NCBI RefSeq assembly: GCF_020535565.1
Contig: NZ_CP084758.1
Span: 1,515,501 to 1,579,500 of the forward strand
Length of the DNA: 64,000 bases
Origin: Shinella sp. XGS7
GTDB lineage: Bacteria; Pseudomonadota; Gammaproteobacteria; Burkholderiales; Burkholderiaceae_C
Direction: 5' to 3'
In this document: in pieces, positions 32,642-41,260 of the stretch
How positions within the stretch are numbered: position 1 is the stretch's first letter
How the letters are laid out: every line of letters starts with the position of its first letter
Translations under genes and position numbers: made by a program
The notes under the pieces: generated by a model
What the model was told of the DNA's origin: nothing
Seen by the model: the letters and a program-made list of their open reading frames with translations, nothing else
Databases searched by the model: none

Positions 32642-33349
32642 ATGCCTGCCTCGCGCCGCCACACCCTGCACCGCCTGCTGCTGCTCCCCGCCTTGCTGCT
32701 GGGCCTGGGCGCCAGCGCCGCGGCCCAGCCGCGCCAGAACCTGCTGGTGGAGCTGCGCTGGGTGGAGTCGGGCATCAGCGGCGCGGCCGTGGCCGGCGTG
32801 CGCCAGGGTGCGGTGGTGGTGGGCACGGGCGGCAGCGTCTCCACGCGCAGCGGCGGGCTCACGCTGTCCACCCGCCGGGTGGAGGAAGACATCAGCGCGC
32901 AGCAGCAGGTGCTGGTGCTCAACGGCGGCACGGCCAGCGTGATGCTGGCCGAGGTGGAGCTGCTGCAGTGGCTGGACTACGGCGTCTCCCTGCGCAGCGT
33001 GGGCGGTGGAGGCGCTGCCAATGAGCGGCCCGAGACCCGGGCCCGCATCGAGGCCCAGTCGCGCAGCCTGCCGGTGGAGCGCCGCCGCGGCTTTGCCATC
33101 AGCCCCAGCTGGCCCGGTGGCCAGCAGCCGGTGCGGGTGGAGCTGCGGGCGCTGTCCCCGAGCGGCCAGACCGGTCAGGTCGGTGAAAGCGAGATCTTCT
33201 CCACCGTGCAGGTCCCGCTGGGCCAGTGGCTCACGGTGGCGCGCCGCGGCGGCCAGCTGCAGCGCAGCGAGAGCGGCGTGATCAGCAGCCGCGACGCCGA
33301 GCAGCAGACCCAGCGCGAGCTGCAGCTGCGGGTGCAGCCGGCGCCCTGA
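32642..33349 (+). CDS. Exported protein of unknown function
   Basis: A 235-residue protein with a signal peptide (HTLHRLLLLPALLLGLGASAAAQ, cleavage near residue 28). The mature part is beta-rich and starts RQNLLVELRWVESG. It contains a Ser/Gly-rich turn region (VVVGTGGSVSTRSGG) and VLVLNGGTASVMLAEVELLQW, faintly recalling secretin-associated or adhesin-like beta domains. No catalytic motif is seen. I do not recognise a named family. The ATG at 32642 is preferred over an in-frame ATG 51 bp upstream, which would put the hydrophobic core too far in. It precedes the chitinase gene by 76 bp, which appears to have its own promoter. Confidence 0.72.
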   Translation: MPASRRHTLHRLLLLPALLLGLGASAAAQPRQNLLVELRWVESGISGAAVAGVRQGAVVVGTGGSVSTRSGGLTLSTRRVEEDISAQQQVLVLNGGTASVMLAEVELLQWLDYGVSLRSVGGGGAANERPETRARIEAQSRSLPVERRRGFAISPSWPGGQQPVRVELRALSPSGQTGQVGESEIFSTVQVPLGQWLTVARRGGQLQRSESGVISSRDAEQQTQRELQLRVQPAP

Positions 33350-33356
33350 GCCCGGC

Positions 33357-33394
33357 TTGACCGTAAATCGGTCTTTGATTGGTATTTGATTGGT
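33357..33394 (+). promoter_or_regulatory. Chitinase promoter with tandem TTTGATTGGT repeat
   Basis: TTGACC (33357-33362) and TGGTAT (33380-33385) are 17 bp apart, 41 bp before the chitinase ATG. TTTGATTGGT occurs twice (33374-33383 and 33385-33394), one copy over the -10 and one just past it. A repressor bound there would block initiation. The AT content contrasts sharply with the flanking DNA. Confidence 0.5.
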
Positions 33395-33425
33395 GTTAGT
33401 CTTCCGCGCTTCTGCAGGAGACTTC

Positions 33426-34700
33426 ATGCCCGTGCCCCGCCTTGCCCGCTCCGCCGTCCTGGCCCTGTCCCTCATGGCCGCCGCCCTGCTGCCGGCCCAG
33501 GCCGCCGAGCCGGCGCTCTTCGGCCAGGGGCCGCTGGCCGTGGAGCGCGCCAGCCCCAAGGTGGTGGGCGTCTATGTGGCCAACTGGGAATCCGAGCGCC
33601 TGCTGGAGCGCCTGCCCAGCGGCAGCGTCAGCCATGTGCTCTATGCCTTTTTGCGCATCTGCGGGCCGGGCCAACTGCCGGTGGACGCGCCCAAATGCGA
33701 GGGCAAGGCCGAGTTCGAGCTGGGCACGGGGCCGGTGGATGCGCGCTTTGATGCCGCCTTCAGCCGCCTCAAGGCGCGTGAGCCCCATGTCAAGGTGCTG
33801 GCCTCGGTGGGCGGCTGGGGCGGCTCCGACCCCTTCTTCCACCTGGCCAACGAGCCGGCGCGGCGCGCCGTCTTCGTGGCCTCGGCCCTGCGCTTTTTGC
33901 GCGAGCACCCGGGCTTTGACGGCATCGACATCGACTGGGAGCACCCTGGCGGCAACGGCGCAGCCAATGGCGTGGCCCTGGGCAGCCCGGCCGATGGCCA
34001 GGGCTATGCCGATCTGATGACGGAGCTGCGCGCCGGCCTGAACCGCCTGACGGCGGAGACCGGCCGGCTCTATCTGCTGAGCACCGCGGTGAACAGCACC
34101 AGCGCCATCGTGAACCGCATCAATTTCCGCCAGGCCGAGAAGGCCCTGGACCTGGTGTTCATGATGACTTACGACTTCCACGGCGGCTGGTCCGACCATG
34201 TGGGTCACCACAGCAGCCTGCGCAGCAGTGCGCCCGAGGCCGACGACAGCCTGGAGCGCTCGGTGCGCAATCTCACGGGCGCGGGCGTGCCGGCGGCCAA
34301 GCTGGTGGCGGGCGTGGCCATGTACGGCCGCGGCTTCTCGGGCGCGGCCTCGGCCCGCAGCGGCGCGGCCAAGACCGGCGGCTTTCCCGGTGCCGATGCC
34401 TCCCTGGGCTACCGCGAGATCGCCCAGCGCTATCTGGACCGCCGCGGCCGTGGCCTGCGCGGCTTCGAGGCCACGCGCGATCCCGTCACCGAGGCCTGGT
34501 CGCTCTACCACCCGCAACAGCGGCTCTACATCGGCTACGACGATCCGCGCGCCGTGCTGGCCAAGGGCCGCTATGCGCAGCAGGCCGGCCTGGCCGGCGT
34601 CTTTGCCTGGGAGCTGAGCCAGGACAACGGCGACCTGCTCAATGCCATGAATCTGGGCGTGGGCAATCTGCTGATCGCCCCGGCGCGCGCCAAGCCCTGA
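33426..34700 (+). CDS. Secreted GH18 chitinase
   Basis: A 424-residue glycoside hydrolase of family 18 with a signal peptide (cleavage after AQA, about residue 26). The first barrel motif SVGGWGGS is at 127-134. The catalytic DGIDIDWE is at 165-172, with Asp165, Asp168, Asp170 and proton donor Glu172 all present. The substrate-stabilising MMTYDFHGGWSD and a C-terminal GVFAWELSQDNGD also match active chitinases. There is no chitin-binding module, so it may act on soluble oligomers or peptidoglycan-like glycans. CAGGAG precedes the ATG at 33426. It is probably transcribed alone from the promoter at 33357. Confidence 0.94.
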   Translation: MPVPRLARSAVLALSLMAAALLPAQAAEPALFGQGPLAVERASPKVVGVYVANWESERLLERLPSGSVSHVLYAFLRICGPGQLPVDAPKCEGKAEFELGTGPVDARFDAAFSRLKAREPHVKVLASVGGWGGSDPFFHLANEPARRAVFVASALRFLREHPGFDGIDIDWEHPGGNGAANGVALGSPADGQGYADLMTELRAGLNRLTAETGRLYLLSTAVNSTSAIVNRINFRQAEKALDLVFMMTYDFHGGWSDHVGHHSSLRSSAPEADDSLERSVRNLTGAGVPAAKLVAGVAMYGRGFSGAASARSGAAKTGGFPGADASLGYREIAQRYLDRRGRGLRGFEATRDPVTEAWSLYHPQQRLYIGYDDPRAVLAKGRYAQQAGLAGVFAWELSQDNGDLLNAMNLGVGNLLIAPARAKP

Positions 34701-34825
34701 GCCAGATCAAGGCGCGGCCAGGCGCCTGGCGGCACCATTCGCATCGAGCGGCTGCCGTATCACTCTGATCAGGGCGGCACCCCGATGCGGCGGTCGCTCC
34801 TTTTCATCCGGCCGGCGGCCGGGCC

Positions 34826-35107
34826 TCAGCGGCTGCGGCCACGTGCGCCGCCCGGCTCGCGCTTGCGCCAGTAGCCGAACTCCTCCTCGTGGACCTCCAG
34901 GTCCAGCTCGGCCACCCGCTGCTGCAGGCGCTCCTGCACATCGGCCACCGCCTGGTTGTAGATGCTGGGGCCGATTTCCTCCAGCACATAGCCCAGCAGG
35001 GCGCCGGCGGCGATATTGCCGATGGGCTCGTCCATGTTCGCGTCGAAATAGCGCTGGATCGAGTCGATGGCGCGCTGGCGCACATCCTTGGGCAGTTCGA
35101 TGCTCAT
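34826..35107 (-). CDS. DUF2164 family protein
   Basis: A 93-residue soluble protein. MSIELPKDVRQRAIDSIQRYF, IGNIAAGALLGYVLEEIGPS and the ELDLEVHEEEFGYW tail are typical of DUF2164, a small conserved family of unknown function in proteobacteria. The start at 35107 is chosen because the family begins at MSIELP; the frame continues upstream without conservation. It is divergent from the ABC transporter operon. The 241-bp gap between them (35108-35349) shows no clear promoter or operator. Confidence 0.88.
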   Translation of the reverse strand: MSIELPKDVRQRAIDSIQRYFDANMDEPIGNIAAGALLGYVLEEIGPSIYNQAVADVQERLQQRVAELDLEVHEEEFGYWRKREPGGARGRSR

Positions 35108-35349
35108 GAGTTCCCGGTGCTCCCGCGGTGCAGGCTGAGCCCCGGATTGTGCATGGCGCCCCCGCGGCGGTGCGGGCGCGCGCACAGCGCGCCGTGCATG
35201 CCCTCAGGCTATGGACGGCGCATCGCTCGCTATCGATTTCCGGGGCGCAGCTTCTGGTTTCCACCCAGGGCGAGCGCGCCGTCGCGGGCAAGAATCCGCG
35301 GGCTAAGATGCCCGCACACCGATTCATTGTCCCGTCTGTCGAGGAGCGT

Positions 35350-36969
35350 ATGAGACAAGTCCTGTCGTCCAAGATTTCCCGCCGTGCCCTGCATGGCCTG
35401 CTGGCAAGCAGCCTGGCCCTGGCCTATGGCTTCAATATCGCCCAGGCCGCCACGCCCAAGGACACCCTGGTCCAGGCCTTCGCCTTCGACGACATCATCA
35501 CCATGGACCCCGCCGAGTCCTTCGAGCTCTCGGCCGGCGAGATCATGGGCAATACCTACGACCGCCTGGTGCGCCTGGATGTGAAGGACCCCTCCCAGCA
35601 GGTGGGGGATCTGGCCAAGAGCTGGACCGTCTCGGCCGATGGCAAGACCTTTACCTTCGAGCTCAAGCCCGGCTTGAAATTCGCCTCCGGCAATCCGGTC
35701 ACAGCGAAGGATGCGGAATATTCGCTGCGCCGCGTGGTGCTGATGAAGTCGCGCTCGGCCTTCATCCTGACCCAGTTCGGCCTGAAGAAGGATGTGGTCA
35801 AGGACCGCATCAAGCAGACCGGCCCGCTGAGCCTCACCATCGAGACCGACAAGGCCTATGCCACCACCCTGGTGCTGAACGCCCTGACCGCCGACGTGGC
35901 CTCGGTGGTGGACAAGAAGCTGCTGCAGAGCAAGGAAAGCAACGGCGATTTCGGCTATGCCTGGATGAAGACCAATTATGCCGGCTCCGGTCCCTTCAAG
36001 ATCCGCGACTGGCGCGCCAACGAAATCCTCGTCCTCGAGCGCAACGACAATTATTACGGCGACAAGCCGGCGCTGACCCGCGTCATCTACCGCCATGTGA
36101 AGGAAAGCGCGACGCAGCGCCTGATGCTGGAAGCCGGCGACGTCGACGTCGCCCGCAACCTGGAGCCGGGCGACCTCGACGCCGTTTCCAAGAATCCGGA
36201 GATGACGACGGCCAGCGCGCCGAAGGGCACGGTCTACTATATCAGCCTCAACCAGAAGAACGAGAACCTCGCCAAGCCCGAGGTGCGCGAGGCTTTCAAG
36301 TATCTGGTCGACTACGACGCCATCGGCGCGACGCTCATCAAGGGCATCGGCGAGATCCGCCAGACCTATCAGGCCAAGGGCGTGCTCGGTGCGCTGGATG
36401 CGAGCCCCTACAAGCTGGACGTCGCCAAGGCCAAGGAATTGCTGGAGAAGGCCGGCCTGAAGGACGGTCTCTCCGTCACCTTCGACGTGCGCAACACCCA
36501 GCCGGTGACCGGCATCGCCGAATCCTTCCAGCAGACGGCCGGCCAGGCCGGCGTAAAGATCGAGATCATCCCCGGCGACGGCAAGCAGACGCTCACCAAG
36601 TACCGCGCCCGCAATCACGACATGTATATCGGCCAGTGGGGCATGGATTACTGGGATCCGAACTCCAATGCGGAGGCCTTCACCTCCAACCCCGACAATG
36701 GCGACGATGCTTCGGTCAAGACGCTCGCCTGGCGCAATGCCTGGGACATTCCGGAGCTGACGGCCGAGGCGAAGGCCGCGCTTCTTGAGCGTGACGCCGA
36801 CAAGCGCGCCGAGATGTACAAGAAGCTCCAGCAGGAAGCGCTCGACACCAGCCCCTTCGTCATGATCTTCCAGCAGATCGAAGTGGCCGCCTACCGCAGC
36901 AATGTGCAGGGCCTGAAGCTGGGTCCCACCTTCAGCAGCAACTACATGTTCACCGTCTCCAAGAAGTGA
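35350..36969 (+). CDS. Dipeptide/oligopeptide ABC transporter substrate-binding protein
   Basis: A 539-residue periplasmic binding protein of the SBP_bac_5 (DppA/OppA) family. The signal peptide contains SRRALHGLLASSLALAY, cleaved near AQA (about residue 33). Family markers include AESFELSAGEIMGNTYDRLV, YAGSGPFKIRDWRANE and MTTASAPKGTVYYISLN. A strong GAGGAG at 35341 sets the start. The protein looks alphaproteobacterial. Codon style changes along the gene: host-like to about 35670, a short foreign block, host-like to about 35930, then strongly foreign (CTC, GTC, GAA, AAT, TAT) to about 36880, and host-like at the end. It is the first gene of a dppABCDF-type operon. Confidence 0.93.
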   Translation: MRQVLSSKISRRALHGLLASSLALAYGFNIAQAATPKDTLVQAFAFDDIITMDPAESFELSAGEIMGNTYDRLVRLDVKDPSQQVGDLAKSWTVSADGKTFTFELKPGLKFASGNPVTAKDAEYSLRRVVLMKSRSAFILTQFGLKKDVVKDRIKQTGPLSLTIETDKAYATTLVLNALTADVASVVDKKLLQSKESNGDFGYAWMKTNYAGSGPFKIRDWRANEILVLERNDNYYGDKPALTRVIYRHVKESATQRLMLEAGDVDVARNLEPGDLDAVSKNPEMTTASAPKGTVYYISLNQKNENLAKPEVREAFKYLVDYDAIGATLIKGIGEIRQTYQAKGVLGALDASPYKLDVAKAKELLEKAGLKDGLSVTFDVRNTQPVTGIAESFQQTAGQAGVKIEIIPGDGKQTLTKYRARNHDMYIGQWGMDYWDPNSNAEAFTSNPDNGDDASVKTLAWRNAWDIPELTAEAKAALLERDADKRAEMYKKLQQEALDTSPFVMIFQQIEVAAYRSNVQGLKLGPTFSSNYMFTVSKK

Positions 36970-36990
36970 TGCGCTGAACGGGTTCCTGTC

Positions 36991-38025
36991 TTGAATTTCC
37001 TGCGTGTGAAGCCCGGCGCCAAGGCGCTGGGCAGTTTTCTGCTGACGGTTGCGCTGACCTATCTCGGCCTGCTGGCCGTCACTTTCTTCATCGGCCGCGT
37101 TGTGCCGATCGATCCGGTCCTGGCAATCGTCGGCGACCGCGCGCCCGCGCATGTGGTTGCCCGCGTGCGGCAGGAAATGGGCCTCGATCTGCCCTATTAC
37201 CAGCAGTTCTGGCTTTACATGAAGGGCGTGCTGCAGGGCGATTTCGGCACTTCGGTGCTGACGACCAATCCTGTCATGACCGATATCCGGCGCGTCTTCC
37301 CCGCTACCATGGAACTTGCGACCGTCGGCACCGTCATCGGCGCGGCGCTCGGCATTCCGCTCGGCGTGCTCGCGGCCGTCAAGCGCGGCAGCCTTGCCGA
37401 CCAGGTGGTGCGCATCATCGGCCTCATCGGCTATTCCGTGCCGATCTTCTGGCTGGGCCTGCTGGCGCTCCTCGTCTTCTATGCCCGCCTCGGCTGGGTG
37501 TCCGGCCCGGGCCGCATCGACGTCGTCTTCGAATATACCTTCACGCCCGTCACCGGCTTCTTCCTGTTCGACGCGATCTTCAACCGCGACTGGGCCGCCT
37601 TCCGCGACATCGTCTCGCACATCATCCTGCCCGCCTCGCTGCTCGGCTATTTCTCCATGGCCTATATCAGCCGCATGACGCGCTCCTTCATGCTGAACGA
37701 ACTCGGCCAGGAATATGTCGTTGCGGCACGCGCGAAGGGCCTGTCGGAAACGCGCATCATCTGGGGCCATGCGCTGCGCAATGCCGCGGTGCCGCTCGTG
37801 ACCGTGATCGCGCTTTCCTATGCCGGCCTGCTCGAAGGCTCGGTGCTGACGGAGACCGTCTTCGCCTGGCCGGGGCTCGGTCTCTACATCACCAATTCGC
37901 TGCAAAATGCCGACATGAATGCGGTGCTCGGCGGCACCATCGTCATCGGTTCCGTCTTCATCGCCATCAACCTTCTTTCCGACGTGCTCTATCGCATGCT
38001 CGATCCGCGGACCCGCGCCCGATGA
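36991..38025 (+). CDS. Peptide ABC transporter permease (DppB type)
   Basis: A 344-residue inner-membrane permease with six membrane spans. It has the DppB hallmarks FFIGRVVPIDPVLAIVGDRA, EMGLDLPYYQQFWLYMKGVLQGDFGTS and the ATPase-coupling EAA loop EYVVAARAKGLSETRIIWGHALRNA. The start is a TTG at 36991; a GTG five codons later (37006) is an alternative. Nearly the whole gene is in the foreign codon style, in contrast with the ends of its neighbours. The start is 21 bp after the binding-protein stop, and its own end overlaps the next permease by 4 bp. Confidence 0.93.
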   Translation: MNFLRVKPGAKALGSFLLTVALTYLGLLAVTFFIGRVVPIDPVLAIVGDRAPAHVVARVRQEMGLDLPYYQQFWLYMKGVLQGDFGTSVLTTNPVMTDIRRVFPATMELATVGTVIGAALGIPLGVLAAVKRGSLADQVVRIIGLIGYSVPIFWLGLLALLVFYARLGWVSGPGRIDVVFEYTFTPVTGFFLFDAIFNRDWAAFRDIVSHIILPASLLGYFSMAYISRMTRSFMLNELGQEYVVAARAKGLSETRIIWGHALRNAAVPLVTVIALSYAGLLEGSVLTETVFAWPGLGLYITNSLQNADMNAVLGGTIVIGSVFIAINLLSDVLYRMLDPRTRAR

Positions 38026-38939
38026 ACGCCGCCAAAGAATCCCTTCACGACTGGCTGATGAGCGAGCGGCCCGCCTCGCGCCGCCAGGCCGCGCTGGGCC
38101 GGGCCTATGCCGGCTGGCGCACCTTTGCCCGCAACCGCCTGGCCCTGGGCGGACTCATCATCGTGCTGGGCCTGCTCTTCGTGGCGGCCTTTGCCCAGCA
38201 GCTCGCGCCCTACCACCCCAGCGTGGGCGACCTCAGCACCACGCGCCTCTTGCCGCCCTCGGGCGCGCACTGGCTCGGCACGGACGATCAGGGACGCGAC
38301 ATTCTCTCGCGCCTCATCTACGGCTCGCGCCTTACCTTGCAGGTCGTGCTGGTGGTGGCGGTGATCGCCGCGCCCATCGGCCTTCTGGTCGGCACGGTCG
38401 CCGGCTATGCCGGCGGCTGGGTGGATGCGGCGCTGATGCGCATCACCGACATCTTCCTGGCCTTCCCGCGGCTCGTCCTGGCGCTGGCCTTCGTCGCCGC
38501 GCTGGGGCCCGGCATCGACAACGCCATCATCGCCATCGCCATCACCTCCTGGCCGCCCTATGCCCGCATCGCCCGGGCAGAGACGCTGACGGTGCGCAAT
38601 TCCGACTACATTCTCGCCGTGCAGCTGATGGGCGCCTCGCCCTGGCGCATCGTGCTGCGCCACATCATGCCGCTGTGCCTCTCCTCGGTCATCGTGCGCG
38701 TGACGCTCGACATGGCCGGCATCATCCTCACCGCCGCCGGCCTCGGCTTCCTCGGCCTCGGCGCACAGCCGCCGCTGCCCGAATGGGGCGCGATGATCGC
38801 CTCCGGCCGCCAGTTCATCCTCGACCAGTGGTGGGTCGCCGCCATGCCGGGCGTTGCCATCTTCATCGTCAGCCTCGGCTTCAACCTGCTGGGCGACGGC
38901 TTGCGCGACGCGCTCGATCCGCGGGGGAGCGGCCAGTGA
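38022..38939 (+). CDS. Peptide ABC transporter permease (DppC type)
   Basis: A 305-residue inner-membrane permease of the DppC/OppC type. It has a cytoplasmic N-terminus (RTFARNRLALGGLIIVLG), six spans, the periplasmic HWLGTDDQGRDILSRLIYGSR signature and the coupling loop YILAVQLMGASPWRIVLRHIMP. The first 250 bp are host-like in codon use (CTG, GTG, GAG). The rest is mainly foreign, with short mixed stretches. Its GTG/ATG overlaps with both neighbours keep the operon translationally coupled. It pairs with the DppB-type permease to form the membrane channel. Confidence 0.93.
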   Translation: MNAAKESLHDWLMSERPASRRQAALGRAYAGWRTFARNRLALGGLIIVLGLLFVAAFAQQLAPYHPSVGDLSTTRLLPPSGAHWLGTDDQGRDILSRLIYGSRLTLQVVLVVAVIAAPIGLLVGTVAGYAGGWVDAALMRITDIFLAFPRLVLALAFVAALGPGIDNAIIAIAITSWPPYARIARAETLTVRNSDYILAVQLMGASPWRIVLRHIMPLCLSSVIVRVTLDMAGIILTAAGLGFLGLGAQPPLPEWGAMIASGRQFILDQWWVAAMPGVAIFIVSLGFNLLGDGLRDALDPRGSGQ

Positions 38940-39772
38940 GCGCGCTTCTGACCGTCGAGGACCTCCGCGTCTCCTTCCCGACCCGCACCGGCCTCATCGA
39001 GGCGGTGCGCGGCGTCTCCTTCACGCTCGGCCGCGAGCGGCTCGGCATTGTCGGTGAAAGCGGCTCCGGCAAGTCGCAGACCGGCCGCGCCATCATGGGC
39101 CTCTCGGCGCCCGAGGCCCGCATCACGGCCCGGCGCCTGGCCTTCAAGGGTCAGGACTTGCTGGCCGCCACGCCCGCCCAGCGCCGGGCCCTGCGCGGTG
39201 GCGCCATTGCCATGGTGCTGCAGGACCCCAAGTACTCGCTCAACCCGGTCATGCGCATCGGCGCGCAGATCGAGGAGACCCTGAGCGTGCACACCAAGCT
39301 CTCGGCCAAGGCCGCCAGGCAGCGCGTGCTGCAGGCCCTGGCCGATGTGGCCATCAACGATCCCGAGCGGGTCTACGATCTCTATCCGCACGAGGTTTCC
39401 GGCGGCATGGGCCAGCGCGTGATGATCGCCATGATGCTGCTTGCCGGCGAGCCGGAGCTGCTGATCGCCGACGAGCCGACCTCGGCCCTCGACGTCACCG
39501 TGCAGGCGCAGGTTCTGGAGATCATGGACGAACTGGTGCGCAGGCGTGGCATGGGGCTCATCCTCATCAGCCACGATCTCAACCTCGTCTCGCGCTTCTG
39601 CGACCGGGTGCTGGTGATGTATGCCGGCAAGGTGGTGGAGGAAGTGCGCTCCGGTGCCCTGCACGAGGCCAAGCACCCCTACACCCAGGGCCTCCTGAAC
39701 TGCCTGCCGCGCCTGGGCGAGTCGCGCCATCCCCTGCCCACGCTGGACCGCCAGGAGAGCTGGAAGTTATGA
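38936..39772 (+). CDS. Peptide ABC transporter ATPase (DppD type)
   Basis: A 278-residue ATPase. Walker A is GESGSGKS near residue 40, the Q-loop lies in MVLQDPKYSLNP, the signature is VSGGMGQR, Walker B is LLIADEPTSALD and the switch is ISHDLNLV. The protein is shorter than typical DppD (about 320-330) and stops soon after NCLPRLGESRHPLPTLD, lacking the longer C-terminal iron-sulfur-binding tail of many DppD/OppD. It begins with GTG overlapping the previous stop. Codon style: foreign to about 39110, host-like to 39390, foreign to 39605, host-like to the end. Confidence 0.92.
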   Translation: MSALLTVEDLRVSFPTRTGLIEAVRGVSFTLGRERLGIVGESGSGKSQTGRAIMGLSAPEARITARRLAFKGQDLLAATPAQRRALRGGAIAMVLQDPKYSLNPVMRIGAQIEETLSVHTKLSAKAARQRVLQALADVAINDPERVYDLYPHEVSGGMGQRVMIAMMLLAGEPELLIADEPTSALDVTVQAQVLEIMDELVRRRGMGLILISHDLNLVSRFCDRVLVMYAGKVVEEVRSGALHEAKHPYTQGLLNCLPRLGESRHPLPTLDRQESWKL

Positions 39773-40524
39773 GTCGCCTGGGTATTGAGATTGAAGGCCT
39801 GCAGGTGCGCTTCGGCGAGTTCACCGCGGTGCACGAGGCCACCTTCAGCGTGGCGCCGGGCGAGAGCTTCGGCCTGGTGGGCGAGTCGGGCTCCGGCAAG
39901 TCCACCATCCTGCGCGCGATCTGCGGCCTGGCGCCGCGCAGCGCCGGCACGGTGAAGCTCGCGGGCGAGGGCGAGCTGCCCGTGCCCGGCAGCGCGGCGT
40001 TCCGCCGCCGCGTGCAGATGGTGTTCCAAGACCCCTATGGCTCCCTGCATCCGCGCCAGACGGTCGATAGGCTGCTGCTCGAACCGCTCGCCATCCACGG
40101 TTTTGGCGATACGGAAAGCCGCATCGTTCGCGCACTGGATGAGGTAGGCCTCGGCTCGAGCTTCCGCTTCCGCTATTCGCACCAGCTCTCCGGCGGCCAG
40201 CGCCAGCGCGTGGCGATTGCTCGTGCGCTCATCCTCGAGCCGTCCATCCTGCTGCTCGACGAGCCGACCTCCGCGCTCGACGCCTCCGTGCAGGCCGAGG
40301 TGCTGAACCTGCTCGAACAGCTCCGCTCTGCCCGCAAGCTCACCTTCGTCATGGTGAGCCATGACCTCGCGGTCGTCACCCATATGTGCGATCGGCTGAT
40401 GGTGATGCAGCAGGGCCGCATGGTGGAGCAGCTCTCGGCCGCCGAGCTGGCCGCCCACCGCGTGCGCGAGGACTACACCCGGAAGCTGATGGAAGCCTCG
40501 GTGGGCTTCCGGCGCGCGGCCTGA
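39769..40524 (+). CDS. Peptide ABC transporter ATPase (DppF type)
   Basis: A 251-residue ATPase with complete motifs: GESGSGKS (Walker A, about 45-52), QMVFQDPYGSLHP (Q-loop region), LSGGQRQRVAIARAL (signature), LLLDEPTSALDAS (Walker B) and MVSHDLAVVTHMC (switch). YGSLHPRQTVDRLLLEPL is typical of DppF/OppF. It starts within the preceding stop (ATGA). The section at about 40025-40405 is foreign in codon style, and both ends are host-like. With the DppD-type subunit it powers uptake of peptides or related substrates. Confidence 0.92.
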   Translation: MSRLGIEIEGLQVRFGEFTAVHEATFSVAPGESFGLVGESGSGKSTILRAICGLAPRSAGTVKLAGEGELPVPGSAAFRRRVQMVFQDPYGSLHPRQTVDRLLLEPLAIHGFGDTESRIVRALDEVGLGSSFRFRYSHQLSGGQRQRVAIARALILEPSILLLDEPTSALDASVQAEVLNLLEQLRSARKLTFVMVSHDLAVVTHMCDRLMVMQQGRMVEQLSAAELAAHRVREDYTRKLMEASVGFRRAA

Positions 40525-40600
40525 AGCGGCGCCGGTCGAAAACGGGCCGGCCCGTTCGTTGTCTCCTGATGGCACCATTGCCAGCAACGGAGGCGATCCC

Positions 40601-41260
40601 ATGGCCCTGCAGCTCTTCTATCACCCCTTCTCGTCCTACTGCCAGAAGGCCTTGATCGCCTTCTATGAGAACGGCATCGCGTTCGAGCCCCGCCTGCTGG
40701 AGGGGCCGGACAGCCCGGCCGGCCAGGAGCTGGCGCGGCTCTGGCCCCTGCAGCGCTTTCCCCTGCTGCGCGAGGGAGAGCGGACGGTGATGGAGGCCAG
40801 CATCATCGTCGAGTACCTGGGCCTGCACCACCCCGGCCCGGTGCGCCTGCTGCCCGCGGATCCCGACCAGGCCCTGTCGGTGCGCATGCTCGACCGGTTC
40901 TTCGACAACTACATCTCGACGCCGCAGCAGAAGATCGTCTTCAACGCCATCCGGTCGGAAGCCGACCGCGACCCCTATGGCGTCAATGATGCACGGCAGA
41001 TGCTGGAGCGCGCCTATGCCTGGCTCGACCGACATATGGCCGGCAAGGAATGGGCGACGGGCGATGCCTTCACGCTCGCCGATTGCGGCGCCGGCCCGTT
41101 CCTCTTCTATGCGGACTGGACGCATGCCATCGATCCGGCCTTCGGCAATGTGCATGCCTATCGAAAGCGCCTGCTCGCCCGCCCGTCTTTCGCCCGCGCC
41201 GTCGACGAGGGCCGGCCCTTCCGCAAATTCTTCCCGCTCGGCGCGCCCGACCGCGACTGA
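40601..41260 (+). CDS. Glutathione S-transferase family protein
   Basis: A 219-residue GST. The N-terminal thioredoxin-like domain starts MALQLFYHPFSSYCQKALIAFYENG, with a Ser/Cys-type active-site region, and VMEASIIVEYLG as glutathione-binding element. The C-terminal helical domain is complete (DAFTLADCGAGPFLFYADW). GGAGG 8 nt before the ATG sets the start. The first 280 bp are host-like. From about 40880 to the stop the DNA switches to the foreign style, and the last 103 bp lie antisense to the 3' end of the TAXI gene. It follows the ABC operon by 76 bp and may have been imported with it. Confidence 0.9.
   Translation: MALQLFYHPFSSYCQKALIAFYENGIAFEPRLLEGPDSPAGQELARLWPLQRFPLLREGERTVMEASIIVEYLGLHHPGPVRLLPADPDQALSVRMLDRFFDNYISTPQQKIVFNAIRSEADRDPYGVNDARQMLERAYAWLDRHMAGKEWATGDAFTLADCGAGPFLFYADWTHAIDPAFGNVHAYRKRLLARPSFARAVDEGRPFRKFFPLGAPDRD

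Larger units (their letters stand above)
35350..41260. other. Mosaic dpp-gst block with alternating codon styles
   Basis: Across six intact genes the DNA alternates between two dialects. One is the window's normal style (Leu CTG, Glu GAG, Val GTG). The other is an alphaproteobacterial-looking style (more CTC, GTC, GAA, AAT, TAT, TTC GAC). Foreign-style blocks by eye: about 35670-35735, 35930-36880, 37060-38020, 38380-39110, 39390-39605, 40020-40410 and 40880-41260. Boundaries are approximate. Reading frames are never broken. Confidence 0.6.

Noticed and set aside
34701-35349. Possible RNA gene or riboswitch between the chitinase and the peptide transporter
   Set aside because: After assigning the DUF2164 gene, only short GC hairpins remain and no recognised RNA motif.
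36991-38025. Foreign mobile element carrying the DppB-type gene
   Set aside because: No inverted repeats, transposase, integrase or tRNA junction is found at the edges; the multiple intragenic switches argue for recombination rather than insertion.
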